From: Novipirellula caenicola
GTDB lineage: Bacteria > Planctomycetota > Planctomycetia > Pirellulales > Pirellulaceae
Reading direction: 5' to 3'
Length of the DNA: 64,000 bases
Assembly: GCF_039545035.1 (NCBI RefSeq)
Contig: NZ_BAABRO010000022.1
Span: forward strand, 1 to 64,000
A program made the translations under genes and the position numbers. Positions within the stretch are counted from its first letter, which is position 1; the number at the start of each line of letters is the position of its first letter. Of the stretch, positions 25,344-33,508 are shown in pieces. The notes under the pieces are model-generated. The model was not told the DNA's origin. It searched no databases and was given only the letters and a program-made list of their open reading frames with translations.

Positions 25344-26492
25344 TTGAACGCGACCATCACTCAACACGACCAAGACGCAATCCACTCGCTCGCGTCGTAT
25401 CGCACGCTTCAGCCCGAAGAACTGCAAACCCGCATCGAAGCGGTTCGCTCGGAACTTGGCGATTCGCTGCTGATCCTGGGGCATCACTATCAACAAGACG
25501 AAGTGATCGCGCATACGGATCTTCGTGGCGATAGCTACAAATTAAGCGAGATGGCGGCGGCCAGCCGTAGTTGCCGCACGATCGTTTTTTGTGGCGTTCA
25601 CTTCATGGCCGAAACCGCCGATATTTTGGCGAACCGTCCCGAAAAATTGGCCCAACGCGATGGTCAACGCGTCACCGTGTTGCTGCCCGACATGGCGGCC
25701 GGGTGCTCGATGGCCGACATGGCGGCAATCAAACAGGTCGAAGCCGCCTGGGAAGACATGTCCGAAGTGATCGACACCGAACGCGTCATCCCGGTCACGT
25801 ACATCAATAGTGCCGCAAGCTTGAAGGCGTTCTGCGGTCGTCATGGCGGAATCGTTTGCACCAGCAGCAACGCCAGGGCGGTGTTGGAATGGGCATACGA
25901 GCGAGGTGATCGGGTCTTCTTTTTCCCCGATCAACACCTCGGTCGCAACACGGCGCTTGGCTTGGGGATCGGCGAAGATCAGATGCCGGTGTGGGATCCG
26001 TATGCACTCGAGCTAGGTGGCAACACCGAGGCCGGCTTGGAAAAGAGCAAAGTGATCCTTTGGAAGGGGCACTGCAGCGTCCACCAAATGTTTCGCCCCG
26101 AACACGTCGAAGGATTCCGCAAACAACATCCTGGTATCAAGATCCTGGTGCATCCCGAGTGTCCTCGCGAAGTCAACGACATCGCCGACGTGTCCGGTAG
26201 CACGGGCAAGATCATCGACACGGTTCGCAACAGTCCGGCGGGCACCAAATGGGCGATCGGGACCGAGCTTCACTTGGTCAACCGATTGAAAGCCGAGCAT
26301 CCAGAGCAGGAAATTCATTTCCTCAGCCCAGTCGTCTGCATGTGCGCCACGATGTACCGCATCGATTTGCCACATCTCTGTTGGACATTGGAGAATCTGC
26401 GTGACGGAGCGATCGTCAACAAGATTGAAGTCGACGACGAGATTTCAAAATGGAGCCTCGTCGCATTGGAGCGAATGTTGGCGGTCAAGTAG
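25344..26492 (+). CDS. nadA: Quinolinate synthase NadA
   Basis: A 382-residue iron-sulfur enzyme that condenses iminoaspartate with dihydroxyacetone phosphate to quinolinate in NAD synthesis. The start is TTG, supported by GAAGGA seven bases upstream and by the length. Conserved elements are all present: LILGHHYQQDEV, FCGVHFMAETADIL, LLPDMAAGCSMADM with a cluster cysteine, YINSAASLKAFCG, FFPDQHLGRNTA, WKGHCSVHQMF, VHPECPREV with the second cysteine region, and the C-terminal VVCMCATMYRID with the last ligand. No nadB or nadC adjoins it. Confidence 0.97.
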   Translation: MNATITQHDQDAIHSLASYRTLQPEELQTRIEAVRSELGDSLLILGHHYQQDEVIAHTDLRGDSYKLSEMAAASRSCRTIVFCGVHFMAETADILANRPEKLAQRDGQRVTVLLPDMAAGCSMADMAAIKQVEAAWEDMSEVIDTERVIPVTYINSAASLKAFCGRHGGIVCTSSNARAVLEWAYERGDRVFFFPDQHLGRNTALGLGIGEDQMPVWDPYALELGGNTEAGLEKSKVILWKGHCSVHQMFRPEHVEGFRKQHPGIKILVHPECPREVNDIADVSGSTGKIIDTVRNSPAGTKWAIGTELHLVNRLKAEHPEQEIHFLSPVVCMCATMYRIDLPHLCWTLENLRDGAIVNKIEVDDEISKWSLVALERMLAVK

Positions 26493-26775
26493 TTTGGGAT
26501 CTGGTTAGCCAGTGACTTCGACATTGACGCGAAGTAGAAAGCGTTTGTTGCGATGCTGCGCGCCGGGGGCTTGTGAAACAGACTGTATCGGTCGCAGGAC
26601 AGGGAGGTTGGAACTTTCATGTTGACGTCGGGCATCGAGGAAAACTTGTTCAAACTTGGTGAATACGGGGATTTCGCGTTCGACGAATGCGAGTGGCTAA
26701 TAAATTTTAGAGATAAATCGAGAATTTTTCTCAAACTTTAGACAAATGGACTGCCGTCGCGCATCCTTAGGTCTG

Positions 26776-27342
26776 ATGGCTAACTTTGAAACCTTTTCCG
26801 AACGCGTGCGGATGCATGCCCAGCGAATTGCCGAGAGCAGTGCTCCGGCATTGTCGGGGCTGTACGATTTGACCGCCCAGCGGTTGGTTCGGTACGCGAC
26901 GACCATCACTCGAAACCAACACGACGGCGAAGATGCCGTGCAAACTGCACTCGTCCGCGTTGCGGTGGAACCTGAAAAACTTGCCGCGGCGGAACAGCCG
27001 TGGGGCTATTTGTTGAGCATGGTTCGTAACGAGTCGCTGGTGATCCTGAGGCGGAAACAGCGATGGTCGCTTGTAAGCAATTTGACTGATTTATTGACTC
27101 GCCGCGTCGTCGATTCGATTGAACTCGAAGACCAGCATCGCGCTGTTTGGGCTGCGATGCGGACGCTGCCGGCGGAACAAAGCGAAGTCGTTGTGCTGAA
27201 GATCTGGGAAGAGATGACGTTTGCTCAGATTGCATCGGTGCTGGAAATCACTCCGTCCACTGCGGCGAGTCGCTATCGCTACGCGATCGGAAAATTGGCC
27301 GACAAACTCCATGCCAACGATGCGGAGGTCGCTTATGAGTGA
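26776..27342 (+). CDS. ECF-type RNA polymerase sigma factor
   Basis: A 188-residue protein from the ATG of MANFETFSERV; an ATG ten codons upstream (26746) is an alternative. Region 2 is seen in LYDLTAQRLVRYATTITRNQ and DGEDAVQTALVRVA, and region 4 in LPAEQSEVVVLKIWEEMTF with a helix-turn-helix QIASVLEITPSTAASRYRYA. Upstream, the AT-rich 26697-26745 segment contains GAGAATTTTTCTC, a small inverted repeat that could be a target. The stop overlaps the start of the next gene by 8 bp, so the two are translationally coupled. It heads the pseudopilin block and may control it; that is inference. Confidence 0.88.
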   Translation: MANFETFSERVRMHAQRIAESSAPALSGLYDLTAQRLVRYATTITRNQHDGEDAVQTALVRVAVEPEKLAAAEQPWGYLLSMVRNESLVILRRKQRWSLVSNLTDLLTRRVVDSIELEDQHRAVWAAMRTLPAEQSEVVVLKIWEEMTFAQIASVLEITPSTAASRYRYAIGKLADKLHANDAEVAYE

Positions 27343-27733
27343 GTCGCATCATGACGTGGACTTTGGTAACGACAACCAGGGTTTTGATGAAATCGAACAA
27401 CGGATTCGGGCAGCGGGCAGCTATGTCCGTGTTTCCGATGACTTGCGTCCTCGGACGCTCGAGGCGGCGCGAAGCGTCTGTGACGACACCTTGTTAGAGC
27501 GACGCATGGGCGGCTTTTTCGTCTGCGTCCTACTGATGTTTTGTCTGGCATCACCCCTCGTCGAGTTGCTGGGCGATTATCAATCGCGTTTCAGCGGTCC
27601 GACGTCCGTCGAGGTGCATCGCAAGGCGGCGGAGCTGTCGAGACGATCGGATATTGGTCCCCAATGGGGCATGTGTGAGGCCTTCAGCCAATTGCGGCAA
27701 ACCCAGGCAAGCCGGTTTCGCTTGCCGCGATGA
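27335..27733 (+). CDS. Small bitopic membrane protein coupled to the sigma factor
   Basis: A 132-residue protein starting inside the sigma gene's last codons (ATGA overlap type). The N-terminal 70 residues are hydrophilic and include IEQRIRAAGSYVRVSDDLRP. One membrane segment follows at about 67-88 (FFVCVLLMFCLASPLVELL), and a short C-terminal tail faces the other side. The arrangement matches an anti-sigma factor, but there is no zinc-binding HxxxCxxC motif. I do not recognise a characterised family. Confidence 0.7.
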   Translation: MSESHHDVDFGNDNQGFDEIEQRIRAAGSYVRVSDDLRPRTLEAARSVCDDTLLERRMGGFFVCVLLMFCLASPLVELLGDYQSRFSGPTSVEVHRKAAELSRRSDIGPQWGMCEAFSQLRQTQASRFRLPR

Positions 27734-27868
27734 TCTTCGGCACCGATCACGCTGCGTAATGACCGCCGTTCATGACACTCACTCATCGTCTGCGGTGACG
27801 CTGCGCTATTACCGTTAATCCATCGCTACCATTCTCTTTCCTCCTTTCGATGCGGGACGAACTGTCAA

Positions 27869-28834
27869 GTGACTGAGTTTGATCAGATAGTCGAATTCAA
27901 TGAACAGCTCGTGTCGATAGCCGACTCGGGGCTGCCGGTCGCTATTCATTCCGAAGCGACGCCGCAATCGGTTGACGAGACGGTTTCTCAGCTAAACGCC
28001 AGAATCGGGGTGCGTGTCGCACGCGGTGATACGGTGCAAGCGGCGATTGCCGAGGATGCAGCGATCTCGCCGCAATATCGCCAGTCGCTGTTAACGCTGC
28101 TGCGCACCGGAGATTCCGCGGCGGCGCTGGATGCCGCGACGGCGGCAGCGCGGTCGCAGCGAGTGTTGAAACGAAATGTCAGTCAATGGTTGTTTCAATT
28201 GTCCATCCTTGTTGTGTTGGCGCTGCTGGCGTTTGTATTCACGCTTTCGTTTACCACGCCACAGCTCGAATCGTTTTACCAGGACATGGGAATTCAGGAA
28301 GGTTCCGCGCTTTCGCTGGTGGAAACGCTACGTGATTGGATGGCCGTTTGGTTACCGGTTTTATTGATCCTGGTAGCAATCGGTTACATCGCGTGGCGAG
28401 CGTTCGGCGATCATTTGCAATGGTCTGCGGTTCCAGGCGGGAAAGGCTATCGGCGTGCCATCAAGAATTCGCAGTTGGCCGAGCAGATGGCGGGTTTGAT
28501 CCAACGGGGAATCCCGCTGTCAGACGCCCTTGTCATTTGCGATGTCCACACCCCAGCGGAGTCCTCCGCGGATACAGCCGCAGAGGACGGCGTCGATGCG
28601 GCGCCGCTGCTGCGATGGGCACTTGGTGAAGGCGTGGATGAACCGTCTCGTGGCGAAGTGCTGCGATTTGTTGCCGCGATGTATCGGCAAAAGGCCGAGC
28701 GTTCAGCGGCCGTTTGGCGATTCCTTGTGCCTTCGATTGCCACCGCCGTGGTGGGAGGAATCATTGTGCTGATCTATGCGTTGTCGCTGTTTTTGCCTTG
28801 GGTCCATTTTCTCGGCGTGTTGGCACTCACGTGA
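27869..28834 (+). CDS. GspF-like inner-membrane protein 1
   Basis: A 321-residue protein starting at GTG (MTEFDQIVEF). Three hydrophobic segments (about 107-133, 153-175 and 287-315) and soluble loops match the type II secretion/type IV pilus platform protein GspF/PilC. The second F domain is recognisable in LAEQMAGLIQRGIPLSDALV and a C-terminal MYRQKAERSAAVWRFLVP. It is shorter than GspF (about 400), with a degenerate first domain and an inserted acidic loop (about 230-245). It is the first of three consecutive F-like genes. It should help assemble pseudopilins; no ATPase partner is in the window. Confidence 0.8.
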   Translation: MTEFDQIVEFNEQLVSIADSGLPVAIHSEATPQSVDETVSQLNARIGVRVARGDTVQAAIAEDAAISPQYRQSLLTLLRTGDSAAALDAATAAARSQRVLKRNVSQWLFQLSILVVLALLAFVFTLSFTTPQLESFYQDMGIQEGSALSLVETLRDWMAVWLPVLLILVAIGYIAWRAFGDHLQWSAVPGGKGYRRAIKNSQLAEQMAGLIQRGIPLSDALVICDVHTPAESSADTAAEDGVDAAPLLRWALGEGVDEPSRGEVLRFVAAMYRQKAERSAAVWRFLVPSIATAVVGGIIVLIYALSLFLPWVHFLGVLALT

Positions 28835-28909
28835 AACGCTTACTCCCAATCATGAGTCTTGTGTTACTAGCCGGTCATTGACGCTCTTCCATCACCATCA
28901 TCATTTGCA

Positions 28910-29938
28910 ATGCCAATTTACGTCCCATCTCCCGAGTCAACGATACGCAAGCATGTGGATCACATGCTGTTGCATCGCGATGAACTGATTGCGGTACTGG
29001 CAGCCGTCGCCGACGAGATGCCACGTGGCAAGAGCCGCCGAGAGTTGGTCCATTTGGTTGATCGGCTGCGAGCAGGAGCTTCGGCAAACGAATTGCTGAG
29101 TGATCCCGCGGCCGCGGTGTGGTTGACCCACGCCAGTGCGTCCAGCGGAAAATCGTCTCGTGCCGCCGTCATGATGAATGCCGTCGCGTATGCCAACGCC
29201 GAATCCGATTCGCGGTCCCAGTTCCGCTTTGCGATGTTGTATCCAACGATTGTTGTGTCGCTCGCGTTGATCGTGTTAATAGTGTTGGCTTTCACCGTGG
29301 TTCCGTCCTTTGCGAAAATGTATGACGAGTTCGGATTACAGCTCCCCGCTCCCACGCTTTTGTTGATTTGGATTAGTGAATCGATCACGAGTGATCCCTT
29401 GACCGCATTGGCGGTTATTGTGGCAGCCTTCGCCGCCGTGTTTGGCGTCTACCAGCTGTGCCTTCGCTTTTCCTTGGGGCTGCGTTTGTTTGGGCGTTTT
29501 GCAGCGGGAAACACCGGCAGCGTGGCGGCAATGGCCAAGTTTGTGAACCAATTGGCCGAGATGCTCGAGATGGGCGCGTCGGTCCCCGAGTCGTTGTGGT
29601 TCGCCGGACAGACATGTGGCAACCGGCATTTACGCAATCTTGCCGTCCATCTCGCGAATCATGCGAATCAAGGCTCGACGCCGCTGCACAAATCCTCGGT
29701 GTCACATCAATTGCCTGCGAATGTGATCGATGTGCTGTCGTTCGCGCAGGACGGAAAACCCAACACCGTCGTGCTTCGTGAAATATCGACGATGTATCGC
29801 CAACGGGCACGGACGCGAGTCGATTGGATGAGCGGCATTGCGTCACCGGTTGCAACGGTTCTGGTTGCCGCGGTGGTGGTGTTCGTCGTGTTTTCGCTGT
29901 TCACACCCCTCGTTAGTCTCGTATCGGGGTTGTCCTAA
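28910..29938 (+). CDS. GspF-like inner-membrane protein 2
   Basis: A 342-residue protein of the same family. The first domain shows DRLRAGASANELLSDPA; a hydrophobic pair follows (about 104-130 and 165-190), then the second domain FVNQLAEMLEMGASVPESLW and a C-terminal TMYRQRARTRVDWMSGIASP leading into the last membrane helix (about 310-335). The stop TAA shares its final A with the ATG of the next gene, so translation is coupled. It is clearly a paralogue of its neighbours but not a recent duplicate, as alignment-level identity looks low. Confidence 0.85.
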   Translation: MPIYVPSPESTIRKHVDHMLLHRDELIAVLAAVADEMPRGKSRRELVHLVDRLRAGASANELLSDPAAAVWLTHASASSGKSSRAAVMMNAVAYANAESDSRSQFRFAMLYPTIVVSLALIVLIVLAFTVVPSFAKMYDEFGLQLPAPTLLLIWISESITSDPLTALAVIVAAFAAVFGVYQLCLRFSLGLRLFGRFAAGNTGSVAAMAKFVNQLAEMLEMGASVPESLWFAGQTCGNRHLRNLAVHLANHANQGSTPLHKSSVSHQLPANVIDVLSFAQDGKPNTVVLREISTMYRQRARTRVDWMSGIASPVATVLVAAVVVFVVFSLFTPLVSLVSGLS

Positions 29939-31056
29939 TGATCGACTCAATCTTGAATGCTTGGTACACCTGGAGCCGGCGGTGGAAGTTAACGCCGTGG
30001 TGGCCCAGTGACACTCGCAGCATGTGCCAGCAATCGCTGATTCGAATGTTGGCGGTGGCAATGTCCCAGCGTCTGGAGATGTGGCGAGTCGTTGGGAATC
30101 TGGCTCAAGAGCATCGTGGTTCTTATCGTCGACGTCTGCTTCGGCTGGCAAAACGGCTTGGCGAAGGCAGTTCGCTGATCGAGGCGCTCGAGCAGACGCC
30201 GAGCGTGCTGACCCAGGACGCAGTGTTGGCGATCCGTGTGGCGACCCAAAACGGCACGTTGCCGCAAACACTCGCGCGGATGGCACAACACCACGACGAA
30301 TCTCTCAACCGCCGCCAATCGCATCTGCGGCAAATTGTGATTTACGGAGCCATCATCGCGATCGTGATGACGCCGATCTTGTTGTTGGTGCTGATCAGTT
30401 TGGTTCCAATGCTTTTGGAAATGGTCGGTGAAGTCGGGGATGCGGATGGTGAATTTGTGCTTCCATGGACGTTTCATCTGCTGAAAAACGTCAGTGCGTT
30501 TGTTTCCAATGCCGGGATGTGGTTGGGGCTCGCTTTTATTGCTGCGGTGGTAATTGTCTTTAGTCCACTTTCTAGCATGCTTCGCCGATTCGCCAGTCGA
30601 ATGTTCCCATCGGCAAACGCGACCGGACGCAATGCGGAACTATTGCGTGTGTTGGCCGACAGCATTGATGCCGGGCGTCCCATGCCCAGTGCGGTGTCAA
30701 CGCTCGCCCGCTATCACTTTGATCCACGCATTCGTCAACGTTTGTTACTGGTTCGCAACGAAGTCGAACAAGGTGCCGATTTATGGAGCAGCATGGCCGA
30801 AGCGCGGCTAATCACCGCGGCCGAGGCGAATGCGATCACACGGCTGAATTCAAAGCCGGCAATCAGTTGGATGCTGCGGCGTCTGGGACAGTGGAAACAC
30901 GAGCAATTTGATCGTCGTTGTGAGCGGTGGCTGAGCCTTGTGCATCCTGTTTTGATCATCCTGGTCGCGTCCATCGTCGTATTAGTGTGCGTGGGGTTCT
31001 TTGAGTTCCTGATTCAGCTGACCTATTTTGTTTCGAAGCCTCAATTTGAATTATGA
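29938..31056 (+). CDS. GspF-like inner-membrane protein 3
   Basis: A 372-residue protein, closest of the three to normal GspF size. Domain one includes LLRLAKRLGEGSSLIEALEQ and a typical VLAIRVATQNGTLPQTLARM. Two membrane helices lie near 132-160 and 190-212. Domain two includes LLRVLADSIDAGRPMPSAVS, and the C-terminal CERWLSLVHPVLIILVASIV gives the final helix. The start overlaps the preceding stop by one base and its own stop overlaps the next start by four. It is probably the core platform subunit, with the two upstream relatives as accessory or heteromeric partners. Confidence 0.88.
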   Translation: MIDSILNAWYTWSRRWKLTPWWPSDTRSMCQQSLIRMLAVAMSQRLEMWRVVGNLAQEHRGSYRRRLLRLAKRLGEGSSLIEALEQTPSVLTQDAVLAIRVATQNGTLPQTLARMAQHHDESLNRRQSHLRQIVIYGAIIAIVMTPILLLVLISLVPMLLEMVGEVGDADGEFVLPWTFHLLKNVSAFVSNAGMWLGLAFIAAVVIVFSPLSSMLRRFASRMFPSANATGRNAELLRVLADSIDAGRPMPSAVSTLARYHFDPRIRQRLLLVRNEVEQGADLWSSMAEARLITAAEANAITRLNSKPAISWMLRRLGQWKHEQFDRRCERWLSLVHPVLIILVASIVVLVCVGFFEFLIQLTYFVSKPQFEL

Positions 31057-31484
31057 ACAGTTTTACCAGACAAAACGTCCGGCAACACCAACGTGGGCGA
31101 CCTCGTCGGCGTAGCGGGGCTACGTTGTTCGAACTGATGGTTACCGCGACCTTGGTGGTCAGCGGCGTCGGCATGGTCGCTCCGTTAACGGTTCGCTGTG
31201 GACGATTGTGGCAACAGACGCGGCATCGCCAAATGGCACTTGATGAATTGAACAATCACATGGAACGGTTGATCGCATTGCCGACCGAAGAACTCGAAAA
31301 ACAAGCCGAAGCGGTTACGGTGTCCGACGCCGCGCGGACGTTGCTTCCTGAGGCCGTGATGGAAGCAGAAATCGTTCGCAGCAACAACGAAACGCAATTG
31401 CATCTATCGATCGACTGGAAACGCGTCGGCGATCCAGATCCTTTGACATTGGTGGGTTGGATCAAAAGCGAGGACGATCTATGA
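31053..31484 (+). CDS. Prepilin-like protein 1 (GspI/GspH-like)
   Basis: A 143-residue protein with a basic leader (about 1-21) and a class III prepilin cleavage site, S-GATLFELMVTATLVVSG, followed by the hydrophobic stalk. Cleavage after the Gly of RSG would leave Ala as residue one and Glu at position 5. The globular part is short. It overlaps the preceding gene by ATGA and the following gene likewise. It is a minor pseudopilin candidate. No prepilin peptidase gene is in the window. Confidence 0.82.
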   Translation: MNSFTRQNVRQHQRGRPRRRSGATLFELMVTATLVVSGVGMVAPLTVRCGRLWQQTRHRQMALDELNNHMERLIALPTEELEKQAEAVTVSDAARTLLPEAVMEAEIVRSNNETQLHLSIDWKRVGDPDPLTLVGWIKSEDDL

Positions 31485-32014
31485 AGCGACATCAGCAAGG
31501 ACACACCTTAATTGAATTGGTCGTTTCGATGGCCGCCGGCAGTACGCTGATGGCGTTAGCGATCGGATTGGTTCATCAGACGATGACGATGTCCAACATC
31601 TCAAGCGAACGTGCCAGTCATGATCGTGATTCGCAGCGTCTCGTCGAACAATTTCGCTGGGATGTGCATCACAGCGAAGAGGTCCAAAATACAGCGGATT
31701 CGTTTGTCGTGGTGCGAAATGACGGACACACGGTGGACTATCAGAGCCAGGGAAATGAGGTGATTCGCATTGAACAACGCGATCGCGACGAGGTGCGACG
31801 GGAAAGTTACACGCTAGCCGAATCGTATGTCGCAACGTTTTCTAAGAAGCAAGATCAGCAGCAAGCAACGCTTGAAATCCGCTTCGTTCCTGATCAGCGT
31901 GGTTACTCGGACCGTGTGGATCGCCAAATCACTGCGACCGCCGGTCGCTACCGTCCGTTAGTGGACCTTGGCAATCGCGACGATGCTATGACACGTGCCC
32001 AGGAGTCGCCATGA
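31481..32014 (+). CDS. Prepilin-like protein 2 (GspJ-like)
   Basis: A 177-residue protein starting at the ATG that overlaps the prior stop. A very short leader MKRHQQG precedes HTLIELVVSMAAGSTLMALA, a textbook cleavage site (G/HTLIELVV, Glu at +5) with the hydrophobic stalk. The remaining 140 residues form a beta-rich domain in the size range of GspJ-type minor pseudopilins. It overlaps the next gene by four bases. Confidence 0.85.
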   Translation: MKRHQQGHTLIELVVSMAAGSTLMALAIGLVHQTMTMSNISSERASHDRDSQRLVEQFRWDVHHSEEVQNTADSFVVVRNDGHTVDYQSQGNEVIRIEQRDRDEVRRESYTLAESYVATFSKKQDQQQATLEIRFVPDQRGYSDRVDRQITATAGRYRPLVDLGNRDDAMTRAQESP

Positions 32015-32502
32015 GACGTCTTTCCACTTACGCCCCTGCGTCCGGAGGTGGTCGCAACCAAACCTCGCGTCGCGGTATCGTGCTTATTTGCACGCTTGTT
32101 TGTTTGATCGTGGTGTCAACGCTGGTGATGACCAGCGTGGCATCGGCGGTGCGTGGCCAGCGTGAAACCGTACGTCGACATCAAACGATGCAAACCGAGT
32201 GGTTGTTGGATGCGGGGATCAATCGTGCCATCGCCCAGATTGCGGCCGATGATCAATACGAAGGCGAAAATTGGAACCCCGCGTTTGAGAACTCGCGTTA
32301 TGCCAAAGCCAACGTCGAAATTAGCGTCACTGCGGCCACTAGTGATGACGACGCATCAAATCTGGTTTCGGTCGACGTGGTTGCGACGTTGGCGCGATCG
32401 GTCGACAGCCCTGCGATGGAAATCGCGACCCGCACACAAAAAAGTTACACGTTCCAAGTTTCAAAATCGAATCCTCAATCTGCAGATACCAATGATGAGT
32501 AG
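32011..32502 (+). CDS. PilX/GspK-like single-helix protein
   Basis: A 163-residue protein with one N-terminal membrane helix (about 22-45, GIVLICTLVCLIVVSTLVMT) after a basic leader (TSRRGIVL). The leader and lack of Glu at +5 resemble GspK/PilX-type tip pseudopilins, which also lack that glutamate. It is much shorter than GspK (about 320), so the large GspK insert is missing. The downstream gene starts 11 bases before this stop. Confidence 0.75.
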   Translation: MRRLSTYAPASGGGRNQTSRRGIVLICTLVCLIVVSTLVMTSVASAVRGQRETVRRHQTMQTEWLLDAGINRAIAQIAADDQYEGENWNPAFENSRYAKANVEISVTAATSDDDASNLVSVDVVATLARSVDSPAMEIATRTQKSYTFQVSKSNPQSADTNDE

Positions 32503-33472
32503 AAACATGCATATACGAACAACCAATCGGCTCGACTCGACATTTTCCTCTGCTGCAATTCCCGACGTTTGCTCGCAGCGGAGGTTCGCCACCAACCGCT
32601 CAACCAGCGGATTCACCCTCGTGGAATTGTTGGTTGTGATCGCGATCATCGGAGTCTTGGTTGGGTTGCTGTTGCCCGCCGTTCAGGCGGCCCGCGAGGC
32701 GGCTCGCCGATCTTCGTGTCTGAACAACATGATGCAGATCGGACTCTCGGTGCATCATCACGATTTCAGTCACGAGCGGTTGCCGGCCGGAGTGATCAGC
32801 GAAACCGGCCCCGTGCGGAACGAGCCGATTGGCAAGCACATTAGTTGGATGGTGCAGATATTGCCGTTCATCGAACAGCAGAGCATGTTCGAGCACTTTG
32901 ACCTGGAAGCCGGTGTCTATGCCACGGTCAATAGCCCGGTACGGGTGAGAAACATTGCCACGTATATGTGCCCATCGTTTCCATCGGCGAAGTCCGACTT
33001 CTCGATTCCGCTAGACGACAGCATGGAACCGGGATATGCGGCGATATCCAACTATGCAGGATGCCATCATTCGGTCGAGGCTCCGATCGACTCGAACAAC
33101 AATGGGATGCTGTTTCTAAACAGCCATTTGAGATACAGCGATATTCGTGACGGCAGCTCGCAAACCATCATGATCGGCGAAATGATTCCTTACCGCAATT
33201 CACTTGGATGGTGTTCCGGCACCCGAGCGACGCTTCGTAATACGGGCTCGAAGATCGAAGGTCCTAATCGCTTTTTTGATCTCAGCCTTCAAAGCGATCG
33301 TGAACTGGGGTCGCTCAAAGTCGGCGGTTTTGGGAGCGCGCACCAAGGCGGCGGAAACTTTGGTTTCGCAGACGGTTCGACACGATTTTTGAGCCAAACG
33401 ATTGACCCCGCATTGTTCACACAACTCGGCGATCGTGCCGACGGTGAATTGTTGGTTCAGGATAACTGGTAG
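32492..33472 (+). CDS. DUF1559 prepilin-like (GspG-type) protein
   Basis: A 326-residue protein of the DUF1559 family, which is hugely expanded in planctomycetes. The leader is long (about 37 residues) and ends in STSG, with cleavage expected before FTLVELLVVIAIIGVLVGLL. The following PAVQAAREAARRSSCLNNM is diagnostic of the family, and the C-terminal GSAHQGGGNFGFADGS matches the conserved H-x-G-G-x-N-x-x-x-A-D-G motif. It overlaps the previous gene by 11 bp and closes the operon. It is probably the major pseudopilin, or a substrate displayed by the system. Confidence 0.93.
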   Translation: MMSRNMHIRTTNRLDSTFSSAAIPDVCSQRRFATNRSTSGFTLVELLVVIAIIGVLVGLLLPAVQAAREAARRSSCLNNMMQIGLSVHHHDFSHERLPAGVISETGPVRNEPIGKHISWMVQILPFIEQQSMFEHFDLEAGVYATVNSPVRVRNIATYMCPSFPSAKSDFSIPLDDSMEPGYAAISNYAGCHHSVEAPIDSNNNGMLFLNSHLRYSDIRDGSSQTIMIGEMIPYRNSLGWCSGTRATLRNTGSKIEGPNRFFDLSLQSDRELGSLKVGGFGSAHQGGGNFGFADGSTRFLSQTIDPALFTQLGDRADGELLVQDNW

Positions 33473-33508
33473 CTCAAAATGCCACCCGTTCGGCCCGACT
33501 GGCGTTTG

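Noticed and set aside
31053-33472. A complete canonical type II secretion system
   Set aside because: No GspE ATPase, GspD secretin or GspO peptidase is encoded in the window.
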